A DNA stretch of 64,000 nucleotides from contig NZ_FMHY01000002.1 in the NCBI RefSeq assembly GCF_900090225.1, positions 3,534,001 to 3,598,000 on the forward strand. Reading direction: 5' to 3'. This document shows positions 8,551 to 15,852 of this stretch, piece after piece. Position numbers and translations under genes: made by a program. The notes under the pieces are model-generated. The model had not been told where the DNA came from. It was given only the letters and a program-made list of their open reading frames with translations, and made no database searches. Position 1 is the stretch's first letter; each line of letters opens with the position of its first letter. The stretch comes from Micromonospora eburnea. Its GTDB lineage: Bacteria > Actinomycetota > Actinomycetes > Mycobacteriales > Micromonosporaceae.

Positions 8551-9828
8551 ATGGGTGGGCGACGGCTGCCGCGGGTTGGTCGTGGGAGGCGTGGGCGCGG
8601 GGCGGGTTCGCGCGGGTTGGGGTTCCGGTCGCTGGGTCCGGGTCTGGTGTCAGGGGCCGCGGATACCGATCCGACCACGGTGGGGACGTTGGTCGTGGTC
8701 GGGGCGAGCACGATGTTCGGGCTGGCGTGGCTGTCCTTGTTGATGATGCCGGCGCTGGTGGTGGTGCAGGTTCTGGCCACGCGGGTGGGTGTGCTGTCCG
8801 GGCGTGATCTTCAGCGGGCGGTGCGTGACGGGTACGGCCGGGTGGCGAGTGTCGCGCTGTTGGTTTCCGTGTTGGCGGTCAATGTGGTGACGATCGCGGC
8901 GGATGTCGCGGCCGGGGCGGCGGCGATCGGGCTGTTGGTCGGGGTGGAGTCGCGTTGGCTGGTTCCGGGTTTTGCCGCGGGGGTGCTCGCTCTGCTGTTG
9001 TGGGGCAAGTACGACGAGGTCGAGCGGGTGCTGAAGCTGGTGATGCTGGGGCTGCTCGCGTACGGGGTGGCGGCGGTTCTGGCGCGGCCGGACTGGTTGG
9101 CGGTGGCGCGGGGCAGTCTGGTTCCGGTGGTGCCGTTCACCCGGGAGCACCTGGCTGGGATGTTGGCGATTTTGGGTACCACGTTGACCAGCTACATGTA
9201 TGTGTGGCAGACGGTGGAGCAGGTTGAGGAGCCGTGTGCGCGGCGGGAGCTGCGGTATCGCGAGTTCGACGCGTTGGTGGGTGGCGGCCTGGCGGCGGTG
9301 ATCTTCTGGTGCATCCTGGTTGCCAGTGGTGCCACGTTGGGTGCGCACCATGAGCATGTGGAAACGGCTGAGCAGGCCGCGCAGGCGCTTCGCCCGTTGG
9401 CGGGGCCGTTGGCGGGTGCGGTGTTCGCGGGTGGGTTGTTGGCCTCCGCGATCATCGCGACGCCGGTGATCGCGGCGAGTGGTGGGTACGTGACCGCCAG
9501 TGCTTTCGGTTGGTCGCGGGGGTTGAGTCGTACGCCTCGGCAGGCGCCGCGTTTCTATGCGGTGGTGGTCGTGCAGACGTTGGCGGGTGTGGCGCTGGCG
9601 GCGACGGGGATCGGTCCGATCCGGTTGTTGTTCGTGGCGAGTCTGTTCGGCGGGATCGCGACTCCGTTGGGGTTGGTTCTGTTGGTGTTGGCGGCGGGGA
9701 ATCCGAGGTTGGTGGGTCTGACTCGGATTCATGTGGGTCTGCGGGTGGCGGGTTGGGTGATCGCGGCGGTGGTTGCCGTGGTCAGCGTGGTGTTTCTGGC
9801 TCAGCAGGTGCATCTGCTTCCGGGTTGA
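8551..9828 (+). CDS. Nramp-related divalent-metal transporter family protein
   Basis: Integral membrane protein of about 425 residues with about eleven hydrophobic segments. The start of the fold, G-P-G-L-V-S-G-A-A-D-T-D-P, and the segment G-T-T-L-T-S-Y-M-Y-V-W-Q followed by E-Q-V-E-E match Nramp-like proteins of actinomycetes. The classical metal-binding D-P-G-N is D-P-T-T here and the MPH motif is absent, so the substrate may not be Mn/Fe. I prefer the ATG at 8551 (AGGGG just upstream) over the GTG at 8530. Neighbours give no clue to the ion. Family placement is fairly sure; substrate is not. Confidence 0.78.
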   Translation: MGGRRLPRVGRGRRGRGAGSRGLGFRSLGPGLVSGAADTDPTTVGTLVVVGASTMFGLAWLSLLMMPALVVVQVLATRVGVLSGRDLQRAVRDGYGRVASVALLVSVLAVNVVTIAADVAAGAAAIGLLVGVESRWLVPGFAAGVLALLLWGKYDEVERVLKLVMLGLLAYGVAAVLARPDWLAVARGSLVPVVPFTREHLAGMLAILGTTLTSYMYVWQTVEQVEEPCARRELRYREFDALVGGGLAAVIFWCILVASGATLGAHHEHVETAEQAAQALRPLAGPLAGAVFAGGLLASAIIATPVIAASGGYVTASAFGWSRGLSRTPRQAPRFYAVVVVQTLAGVALAATGIGPIRLLFVASLFGGIATPLGLVLLVLAAGNPRLVGLTRIHVGLRVAGWVIAAVVAVVSVVFLAQQVHLLPG

Positions 9829-9998
9829 CGGCGGCCGTGCGGCGGGGTGCCGGCGGATCGAGGCGGTGGCGGATGCGTTCGCGTGGCGGGTTGTGGCAGG
9901 CTGTGCGGGAACGCGACTGGCGGCACGGGGATGGCTGTAACCATCGGGGAGCTCGTCGCGGGGGTCGACCGCCTGGGCCTCCGTGGGCGGGGTGTGGC

Positions 9999-10877
9999 AT
10001 GTCTTCTTCGGGTGCGTCGGCTCGACTGCTGCCGGGTGGGCCGGTGGCGGAGCGGGTGTTGGCGGAGGTCGCCGGGGATGTGGCGGCGCTGCGCGCGGCG
10101 GGGGTGACGCCGGCGTTGGCGACGGTGCTGGTGGGTGACGACGACGCGAGCGCGGGATATATCCGGATCAAGCAGCGGCAGGCGGCGGAGTTGGGGTTTG
10201 TCTCTCCGCATGTGCATCTTCCGGCGTCGGCGTCGCAGGCGGATCTGCACGCGGTGTTGGCGGACTTCAACGCCGACAAGGGTGTGCACGGGGTGTTGGT
10301 GCAGTATCCGATCCCGGGGCATCTGGACTACGACCGGGCGCTTGCGGTGTTGGACCCGGACAAGGACGTGGACGGGATGCATCCGGTGAACATGGGTCGG
10401 CTGGCGTTGGGTTTGCCGGGTCCGTTGCCGTGTACGCCGGCGGGGATCGAGGCGTTGTTGGCGTTCCATGGGGTGCCGGTGTCGGGTCGTGAGGTGGTGA
10501 TCCTGGGGCGGGGTGCCACGTTGGGTCGGCCGTTGGCGATGTTGTTGGCGCAGAAGCGGCCGACGGCGAACGCGGCGGTGACGGTGGTGCACACCGGGGT
10601 GGCGGACTGGCCGCGGTACACGCGGCGGGCGGAGATTCTGGTGGCGGCGGCGGGGGTGCCGGGGATCGTGCGTCCGGAGCATGTGCGGCCGGGTGCGGTG
10701 GTCGTCGGTGGTGGGGTGCGGTACGAGGGTCGGCGGCTGTTGCCGGATGTGGACGAGTCGTGCGCGGAGGTGGCGGGGGCGATCACGCCGCGGGTCGGTG
10801 GGGTGGGTCCGACGACGGTGGCGATGTTGTTCCGTAACGCGGTGCGGGCGGCGCGGTGGGCGTCGGGGTTGGGCTGA
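9999..10877 (+). CDS. folD: Methylenetetrahydrofolate dehydrogenase / methenyltetrahydrofolate cyclohydrolase
   Basis: Bifunctional cytoplasmic enzyme interconverting 5,10-methylene-, 5,10-methenyl- and 10-formyl-tetrahydrofolate with NADP. The 292-residue product has the catalytic Y-I-R-I-K motif, the V-H-G-V-L-V-Q-Y-P-I-P loop, D-K-D-V-D-G, the P-C-T-P-A-G segment and the nucleotide motif G-R-G-A-T-L-G-R-P. The C-terminal G-G-V-G-P-T-T-V-A-M-L is also canonical. The loop reads Q-Y-P-I-P and D-G-M-H-P where most FolD have Q-L-P-L-P and D-G-F, suggesting a divergent FolD subgroup. I chose the ATG at 9999; the open frame upstream is not homologous. Confidence 0.92.
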   Translation: MSSSGASARLLPGGPVAERVLAEVAGDVAALRAAGVTPALATVLVGDDDASAGYIRIKQRQAAELGFVSPHVHLPASASQADLHAVLADFNADKGVHGVLVQYPIPGHLDYDRALAVLDPDKDVDGMHPVNMGRLALGLPGPLPCTPAGIEALLAFHGVPVSGREVVILGRGATLGRPLAMLLAQKRPTANAAVTVVHTGVADWPRYTRRAEILVAAAGVPGIVRPEHVRPGAVVVGGGVRYEGRRLLPDVDESCAEVAGAITPRVGGVGPTTVAMLFRNAVRAARWASGLG

Positions 10878-10910
10878 GCCGGGTCGGTGGAGAGGGCCGG
10901 TCGATGGGGG

Positions 10911-11699
10911 TCAGTGGGGCGGGCCGAGGTCGACGATGAGGGGCCGGTGGTCGGAGATGGTGGACAGCGGCGTGGCGACGGCGGTGACGGGTGGCAGCCG
11001 GTCGAGGCCGCGCCGGTCGGCGAGGATGTGGTCGAGTTGGACGCGGGGCTGGCCGGCCGGGTAGGTGGGGCGTCGGCCGAGGGGCCGCCAGCGGGTCAGC
11101 AGGGCGGCGGGGCCGGCGGGCAGGTTGAGGTCGCCGAGGAGGATCCGTGGGGCGGGCAGGGCGCGCAGGGCGCGTATGACGCGGCGTAGTTGGAGGAGGT
11201 TCCAGCCGGGGACGAAGGACAGGTGGGTGGCGGCGACGGTGAGTGGCCCGTGTGGGGTGTCGAGGACGGCGGCGAGGACGACGCGGGGTTCGTCGTGCAG
11301 CAGGACGAGTCCGCCGCGGGGGCCGGGGACGTAGACCGGGGAGCGTACGGGGGCGGGGCGGAGTCGGGTGACCTGCCAGGAGCGGACGGGGTGGCGGCTG
11401 ACCAGGCCGATGCCGTAGCAGGGTTCGCCGTGGCCGTCGTCGTCGTGGGTGAGCGGCCGGAGCTGTCCGCCGGGGGTGCCGACGACGGCGGCGGCGAAGC
11501 GGTGTTCGGGGGCGTCGAGGGCGCGGGCGGCGATGGCGGTGAGGTCGAGGTTGCCGCTGCGGGATTGGTCGCGGTCGACTTCCTGGAGGGCGAGGATGTC
11601 GGCGTCGAGTGCGGTGACGGCGGCGGCGAGCCGGTCGGGTTCGACGAGTCCGTCGGTGAGGGACCGGCCGTGCAGCAGGTTGAAGGTGGCCAGGCGCAC
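10911..11699 (-). CDS. Endonuclease/exonuclease/phosphatase family hydrolase
   Basis: Metal-dependent phosphoesterase of 262 residues. It shows the EEP motifs: T-F-N-L-L-H-G at the start, L-Q-E-V-D-R (metal-binding Glu), T-H-L-S in the middle, L-G-D-L-N (Asp/Asn) and the terminal S-D-H-R-P catalytic His. No signal peptide or membrane segment is seen, so it is probably cytoplasmic. It converges with folD. Substrate class (phosphodiester lipid, nucleic acid or inositol phosphate) cannot be decided. The GTG at 11699 starts directly at the first conserved strand. Confidence 0.87.
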   Translation of the reverse strand: MRLATFNLLHGRSLTDGLVEPDRLAAAVTALDADILALQEVDRDQSRSGNLDLTAIAARALDAPEHRFAAAVVGTPGGQLRPLTHDDDGHGEPCYGIGLVSRHPVRSWQVTRLRPAPVRSPVYVPGPRGGLVLLHDEPRVVLAAVLDTPHGPLTVAATHLSFVPGWNLLQLRRVIRALRALPAPRILLGDLNLPAGPAALLTRWRPLGRRPTYPAGQPRVQLDHILADRRGLDRLPPVTAVATPLSTISDHRPLIVDLGPPH

Positions 11700-11734
11700 C
11701 GGTTCAGCCTACGTCCGCGTGGCAGGCTTGCCGG

Positions 11735-11821
11735 GTGCTGAAGGCGTTGGTCTGTTCGGTGCTGGTGTTTGTGGCGGTGGCGTCGGCGGGTTTGTGGTTG
11801 CGGCGGCGTCGGGGTCGTTGA
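11735..11821 (+). CDS. Possible 28-residue single-span membrane peptide
   Basis: A GTG-started frame encodes 28 residues: one hydrophobic stretch (LVCSVLVFVAVASAGLWL) and a basic tail (RRRRGR). It fits between the EEP gene and the TauE-like gene and has the inside-positive layout of a small membrane protein. No clear ribosome binding site is seen, so this is tentative. Confidence 0.25.
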   Translation: MLKALVCSVLVFVAVASAGLWLRRRRGR

Positions 11822-11875
11822 CCTGCGGTGAGGCTGGCCACAACCGTTCTTGTCGCGGCGGTGGTGGTGGGCAGA

Positions 11876-12658
11876 ATGCCGCGCGTGGATCTTGTTTCGT
11901 TGACCACCTTGTTGAGTGCGGCCGCGGTGGCGGGCTGGGTGGATGCGGTGGTGGGCGGTGGGGGCCTGTTGTTGCTGCCGGCGTTGCTGGTGGCGGCGCC
12001 GGGGGTGCCGGTGGCCACGGCGTTGGGGACGAACAAGTTGGCCGCGATCTTCGGTACGTCGACGGCGGCGGTGACGTATGCGCGCCGGACGAAGCTGGAC
12101 TGGGCGGTGGCGGGGCCGTCGGCGGGGTTGGCGGTGTTGACCGCGGGGCTGGGTGCGGCGTTGGCGGGGGCGGTGCCGGCGGGGGCGTACCGGCCGGTGG
12201 TGTTGGTGGTGCTGGTGTCGGTGGCGGTGTTCGTGTTGACGCGGCCGCGGTTGGGTGTGGTGGCGTTGCCGCAGCGTCGTACGCCGGTGCGGGTGGTGGC
12301 GGCGGTGGCGGTGGCCGGGTTGGGGATCGCTCTGTATGACGGGTTGATCGGGCCGGGTACGGGCACGTTTCTGGTGTTGGTGTTCACCGCGTTGGTGGGG
12401 GCGGATTTCGTGCACGGGTCGGCGATGGCGAAGGTGGTCAACGCGGGCACGAATCTGGGGGCGTTGGTGGTGTTCGCGGCGACCGGGCACGTGTGGTGGC
12501 TGTTGGGGGCGGCGATGGCGGTGTGCAACGTGGTGGGCGCGGCGTTGGGCGCGCGGATGGCGTTGCGCCGTGGTGCGGGTTTCGTGCGGGTGGTGCTGCT
12601 GGTCGTGGTGTTGGCGTTGGTGGGCAGGTTGGGTTACGACCAGTGGGTGGCCGGCTGA
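11876..12658 (+). CDS. TauE/SafE-family anion permease
   Basis: Membrane protein of 260 residues with about eight hydrophobic helices. The first repeat has the family pattern G-x-V-D-A-V-V-G-G-G-G and G-T-N-K-L-A-A; the second has Y-D-G-L-I-G-P-G-T-G and K-V-V-N-A-G-T-N, the internal pseudo-symmetry of TauE/SafE (DUF81) transporters. These move sulfite, sulfonates or small organic anions outward or inward. I use the ATG at 11876; an upstream GTG at 11828 would add a hydrophobic extension. Monocistronic, ending in a strong terminator hairpin. Confidence 0.85.
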   Translation: MPRVDLVSLTTLLSAAAVAGWVDAVVGGGGLLLLPALLVAAPGVPVATALGTNKLAAIFGTSTAAVTYARRTKLDWAVAGPSAGLAVLTAGLGAALAGAVPAGAYRPVVLVVLVSVAVFVLTRPRLGVVALPQRRTPVRVVAAVAVAGLGIALYDGLIGPGTGTFLVLVFTALVGADFVHGSAMAKVVNAGTNLGALVVFAATGHVWWLLGAAMAVCNVVGAALGARMALRRGAGFVRVVLLVVVLALVGRLGYDQWVAG

Positions 12659-12686
12659 CCGGCCCGGGCGGGGCCGGGCCGGTCAG
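12655..12686. terminator. Bidirectional hairpin terminator
   Basis: CTGACCGGCCCGG and CCGGGCCGGTCAG form a perfect 13-base stem around a 6-base loop, starting in the stop codon of the TauE-like gene. It lies between two convergent genes and has no T-run, as is usual in actinomycetes. Confidence 0.65.
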
Positions 12687-12697
12687 CGGGGCCGGTT

Positions 12698-13297
12698 TCA
12701 GGCGTGCCGGACGATGTCGTCGTAGTCGAGGCGGGGTAGGCGGGGGAACCAGGCGTCCGGGCCGGGCTTGCCGAGGTTGACCACGAGCAGGGATCGCCAG
12801 CTGGTGTCGGCGAAGAACTCCTTGTCGATGCCGGCGGCGTCGAAGCCGGCCATCGGCCCGGCGGCCAGGCCGGCGGCGCGAACGGCGAGCAGCCAGTAGG
12901 CGATCTGCAGGGTGGCGTTGAAGCGGGCCATGTGTTCGCGGCCGGCGGGGTCGTCGGCGAGGGCGTCGCGCATCTGCGGGCGGATCGGGAAGACCCGTGG
13001 GATGAGTTCGTGGAAGTCGGTGTCGGCGGCGAGGACGGCGACAACGGGTGCGGTGGCGGTCTTGGCGCGGTTGCCGTCGTTCATGTGGGTGAGCAGCCGC
13101 TCGCGGGGTTCGCCGTGGTGGACGTAGAGCACCCGCAGGGGCTGGGTGTTGGCGGCGGTGGGCGGGTACTTGGCGAGTTCGTGGATGGCGCGTAGTTGTT
13201 CCTCGGTGACGGGCTCGTCGGTGAAGGTGTTCGCGGTGCGGGCGTCGGTGAAAAGGAGGGCCTGCGCGTCGGGGTGCAGGGCGATCAGGTCGTTCAT
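12698..13297 (-). CDS. Nitroreductase-family protein, RutE-like (malonic semialdehyde reductase)
   Basis: FMN-dependent reductase of 199 residues. The F-T-D-A-R-T-A-N-T-F start, the Y-P-P-T-A-A-N-T-Q-P-L segment and P-M-A-G-F-D with a C-terminal N-L-G-K-P-G match the RutE/HadB subgroup of nitroreductases. RutE reduces malonic semialdehyde in pyrimidine breakdown, but no other rut genes are here, so a general quinone or nitro-compound reductase is equally likely. It is divergent from an HxlR regulator across a palindromic site, suggesting control by that regulator. Confidence 0.85.
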   Translation of the reverse strand: MNDLIALHPDAQALLFTDARTANTFTDEPVTEEQLRAIHELAKYPPTAANTQPLRVLYVHHGEPRERLLTHMNDGNRAKTATAPVVAVLAADTDFHELIPRVFPIRPQMRDALADDPAGREHMARFNATLQIAYWLLAVRAAGLAAGPMAGFDAAGIDKEFFADTSWRSLLVVNLGKPGPDAWFPRLPRLDYDDIVRHA

Positions 13298-13315
13298 GTG
13301 GTTCCTCGCTCGTGG

Positions 13316-13344
13316 CTAACTGCTCTGTTGAGGACAGCAGCTAG
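13316..13344. promoter_or_regulatory. Palindromic site between nitroreductase and HxlR genes
   Basis: CTAACTGCT (13316-13324) and AGCAGCTAG (13336-13344) form an inverted repeat with one mismatch. It sits in the 95-base divergent intergenic region next to a rare AT-rich patch (CTTTTTAGTAGT). HxlR proteins usually bind such sites next to their own gene, so this is the likely operator. Confidence 0.45.
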
Positions 13345-13392
13345 CTTTTTAGTAGTGCCTCGGATGTCAGGGTAGCCCCGTATCCTGAAGGG

Positions 13393-13731
13393 GTGACAGT
13401 CAGGCCGGAAGTGAGCCGCACGCCACGGGCGTGCGACGGGGGCCTCGCCCGCGCCTTCGCGTTCCTCGGCAAGCGGTGGAACGGCGTGCTGCTGGGCACC
13501 CTCGCCAACGGCCCCGCCGGGTTCGCCGAGCTGGGTCGTGCGCTGCCGGGCATCAGCGAGTCGGTGCTGTCGGACCGGCTCGGCGAGCTGTGCCGGGTGG
13601 GCCTGGTCTCCCGCACGGTGCGGGAGGGGCCGCCGCTCGGGGTGAGCTACCAGCTCACCGACCGGGGGTCCGCGCTGCTGCCGGCCCTGGACGCGCTCGC
13701 CCGCTGGGCCCACGAGAACCTGCCCGCTTAG
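13393..13731 (+). CDS. HxlR-family winged-helix regulator
   Basis: DNA-binding protein of 112 residues. It has the HxlR pattern: C-D-G-G-L-A-R-A-F near the start, L-G-K-R-W-N, then F-A-E-L-G-R, I-S-E-S-V-L-S-D-R-L-G-E-L as recognition region, and Y-Q-L-T-D-R-G before the C-terminal dimer helix. HxlR proteins sense electrophiles or metabolites. It is divergent from the RutE-like nitroreductase, which is its likely target. The start is the GTG at 13393. Confidence 0.88.
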   Translation: MTVRPEVSRTPRACDGGLARAFAFLGKRWNGVLLGTLANGPAGFAELGRALPGISESVLSDRLGELCRVGLVSRTVREGPPLGVSYQLTDRGSALLPALDALARWAHENLPA

Positions 13732-13779
13732 GCGGGACGCGGCGACGGCTGCTGACCGCCGGCATGTGATCATCGGCGG

Positions 13780-14553
13780 ATGCCTGTCCGCGCCGAACAC
13801 GACCGGGCCGTCCTGGCCGAGCTGCTGGGCCGCGACCCGGTGCTGCACGCGTACCAGCTGGGCGACCTGGACGACTTCTTCTGGCCGTACACGTCGTGGT
13901 TCCGGCGCGGCGACCGGGTGGCGTTGCTCTACCACGGTGTCGAGCTGCCGACGCTGCTGGCGTTCGCCTCGCCGCAGGACGTCGGCGAGCTGGCCGCGCT
14001 GTTGGAGGAGCTCGCGCCGGTGTTGCCGGCCCGGCTGTGGGCGCACCTCTCCCCCGGCCTGGAGGCCACCGTGGCGCGCTGGTACGAGGTGTCCGACGGC
14101 GCCGGGCACCATCGGATGGCGTTGACCGACCCGGCCCGGCTGGCCACGGTCGCCCCCGCCGGCGAGACGCTCGACCGCGCCGACCTGCCGGCGCTGCTCG
14201 ACCTGTACGCCGCCGCGTACCCGGGCAACTGGTTCGACCCGCGGATGCTGGACACCGGCCAGTACGTGGGCATCCGGGACGGCGGCGACCTGGTCGCGGT
14301 GGCCGGGGTGCACGTTTGGTCCCCCACCTGGCGGGTGGCCGCCCTGGGCAACGTCACCACCCACCCGCGCCTGCGTGGCCGAGGGCTGGCCGCGGCGGCC
14401 GTGGCGGCACTCTGCGCCCGGCTGCGCGCCGACGTCGACCACGTGACGCTCAACGTCCGGGCCGACAACGCCGCCGCCGTACGCCTCTACGAGCGGCTCG
14501 GCTTCACCCGGGCCGCCGACTTCACCGAGTGCGCGCTGCTCCGCCGTCGGTGA
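13780..14553 (+). CDS. GNAT-family N-acetyltransferase
   Basis: Acetyl-CoA-dependent acyltransferase of 257 residues. The N-terminal half (about 1-120) is a degenerate GNAT-like domain. The C-terminal half has the acetyl-CoA loop (R-L-R-G-R-G-L-A-A-A-A), V-R-A-D-N-A-A-A-V-R-L-Y-E-R-L-G-F and a following strand, as in FR47-type enzymes. The substrate is not identifiable. Monocistronic. The ATG at 13780 is well placed. Confidence 0.85.
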   Translation: MPVRAEHDRAVLAELLGRDPVLHAYQLGDLDDFFWPYTSWFRRGDRVALLYHGVELPTLLAFASPQDVGELAALLEELAPVLPARLWAHLSPGLEATVARWYEVSDGAGHHRMALTDPARLATVAPAGETLDRADLPALLDLYAAAYPGNWFDPRMLDTGQYVGIRDGGDLVAVAGVHVWSPTWRVAALGNVTTHPRLRGRGLAAAAVAALCARLRADVDHVTLNVRADNAAAVRLYERLGFTRAADFTECALLRRR

Positions 14554-14698
14554 CCGCCGCCGGCGTCCACCGGTTCCTGTGAGAGCGGGGTCGGCCCGCC
14601 GGTCCAGCCGGTCCGGCCGCCGCCCTGGATCACCAACTCGACGCTGACGCTGGCCGCCGAGCGCCCGCCCCGGCTTGCGAAGTGACCCGGTGAGCGGG

Positions 14699-14733
14699 CG
14701 CGGGGGTGGCCGGCCGGACCGGTCACCCCCGCG
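14699..14733 (-). terminator. Terminator of the peptide deformylase gene
   Basis: CGCGGGGGTG and CACCCCCGCG form a perfect 10-base stem enclosing a second short GGCC-rich stem. It starts three bases past the deformylase stop codon and could also serve the convergent GNAT gene. Nothing else is visible between 14554 and 14736. Confidence 0.65.
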
Positions 14734-14736
14734 TCG

Positions 14737-15246
14737 TCACAGTCGCCGGCCGGGCGAGTCGAACCGGCCCGCGCGGATCTCCCGCAGGGCCCGGCGGCGG
14801 GTGTCGCCGCGCAGCGTGTCGACGTACAGGCGGCCGTGCAGGTGGTCGGTCTCGTGTTGCAGGGCGCGGGCCAGGAAGCCGCTGCCGGCGATGGTCAGCG
14901 GCTGGCCGTGCTGGTCGAAGCCGTGCGCGGTGGCGTGCATCGCGCGCGGGGTCGGGAAGTACAGGCCGGGGATGGACAGGCAACCCTCGTCGTCGTCCTG
15001 GCGTTCCTCGGACAGCTCCAGGGTCGGGTTGATCAGGTGGCCGCGGTGGCCGTCGGCGTCGTAGACGAACACCTGCGCGCTCACCCCGATCTGGGGCGCG
15101 GCCACCCCGGCGCGGCCGGGCGCGCCGAGCAGCGTGTCCATCAGGTCCTGCACCAGGGCGCGCAGGTCGGCGTCGAAGCTGGTCACCGGCTCGCACGGGG
15201 TGCGCAGCACGGCGTCGCCGATGATCCGGATCGGGCGCATAGTCAT
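14737..15246 (-). CDS. def: Peptide deformylase
   Basis: Removes the N-formyl group from nascent proteins using an iron or zinc centre. The 169-residue product carries the three family motifs: G-R-A-G-V-A-A-P-Q, E-G-C-L-S with the metal-binding Cys, and Q-H-E-T-D-H with both metal-binding His and the catalytic Glu. The usual first motif G-x-G-x-A-A-P-Q reads G-R-A-G-V-A-A-P-Q, a conservative change. Whether it is the only deformylase in the genome cannot be told. It lies downstream of the marR gene. Confidence 0.95.
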   Translation of the reverse strand: MTMRPIRIIGDAVLRTPCEPVTSFDADLRALVQDLMDTLLGAPGRAGVAAPQIGVSAQVFVYDADGHRGHLINPTLELSEERQDDDEGCLSIPGLYFPTPRAMHATAHGFDQHGQPLTIAGSGFLARALQHETDHLHGRLYVDTLRGDTRRRALREIRAGRFDSPGRRL

Positions 15247-15267
15247 GCCCGGAAGGCTATCCGGCCG

Positions 15268-15299
15268 TTACCCGCGGTGGCGTCGGCACCCGCCGGTAA
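15268..15299 (-). terminator. Weak hairpin after the marR gene
   Basis: TTACC at 15268 pairs with GGTAA at 15295, extended inward by an imperfect GCGGTG/CACCCGC pairing. It lies between the marR stop and the def start. Confidence 0.3.
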
Positions 15300-15312
15300 G
15301 GCGGCGGCGGAA

Positions 15313-15801
15313 TCAGCGCGCGCGGCGGGGCGCCAGGCCGGTGTCGGCGATCCGGTCGCGCAGCGGGCGGCGGCGCAGCGCCGCGAGGACCGCGCGCAGT
15401 TCGTCCGCGAGGGGCACGGGCAGTTCGGCGTCGAGCCGCCGCATGGCGGTGGCGGTGGCCGCCCACTCGGCCTCGACGACGGGCAGCAGTGCCCGCGCCC
15501 GGTCGGTGAGGGTGACGATGCGCTGCCGGCCGTCGGTGCCGGGGGTGAGGGTGACCAGGCCGGCGCGGCTCATCTGGGCGACGGTCTGGCTGGCCGCGGA
15601 GTGGGTGACCCCGATCCGGGTGGCGAGGTCGCGGATGGGCAGCGGACCGTCGGCGACCAGCACCCGCACCAGCGGCGAATACCGGGGCCGGTAGTCGGCC
15701 AGGTCGAGGTCGGTGTAGACGGCGGCGACGTCGCCGTCGAGCAGGTCCAGTACGTGGCGCAGCAGGGTGCCCAGCGCCTCGCGGTCGGGGGTGGCGGTCA
15801 C
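15313..15801 (-). CDS. MarR-family transcriptional regulator
   Basis: Winged-helix regulator of 162 residues. It has the MarR layout: N-terminal dimer helix, then I-R-D-L-A-T-R-I-G-V-T-H-S-A-A-S-Q as the helix-turn-helix, and the D-G-R-Q-R wing. I use the GTG at 15801, close to the start of the conserved region. It is divergent from the prolyl iminopeptidase gene; a 12-base palindrome lies in between, so self-control and control of the peptidase are likely. Ligand unknown. Confidence 0.88.
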   Translation of the reverse strand: MTATPDREALGTLLRHVLDLLDGDVAAVYTDLDLADYRPRYSPLVRVLVADGPLPIRDLATRIGVTHSAASQTVAQMSRAGLVTLTPGTDGRQRIVTLTDRARALLPVVEAEWAATATAMRRLDAELPVPLADELRAVLAALRRRPLRDRIADTGLAPRRAR

Positions 15802-15813
15802 GTCCGCTAATGT

Positions 15814-15825
15814 AACAGCGCTGTT
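15814..15825. promoter_or_regulatory. Palindromic MarR operator candidate
   Basis: AACAGCGCTGTT is a perfect 12-base palindrome in the 51-base gap between the divergent marR and peptidase genes. Its size and position fit a MarR-type operator. Confidence 0.5.
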
Positions 15826-15852
15826 GCTTCTGGGGTGTGGGAGGGAAGCGGG

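Noticed and set aside
14560..14698. A small gene between the GNAT and def genes
   Set aside because: No frame with a ribosome binding site and sensible composition; the stretch holds the terminator of def.
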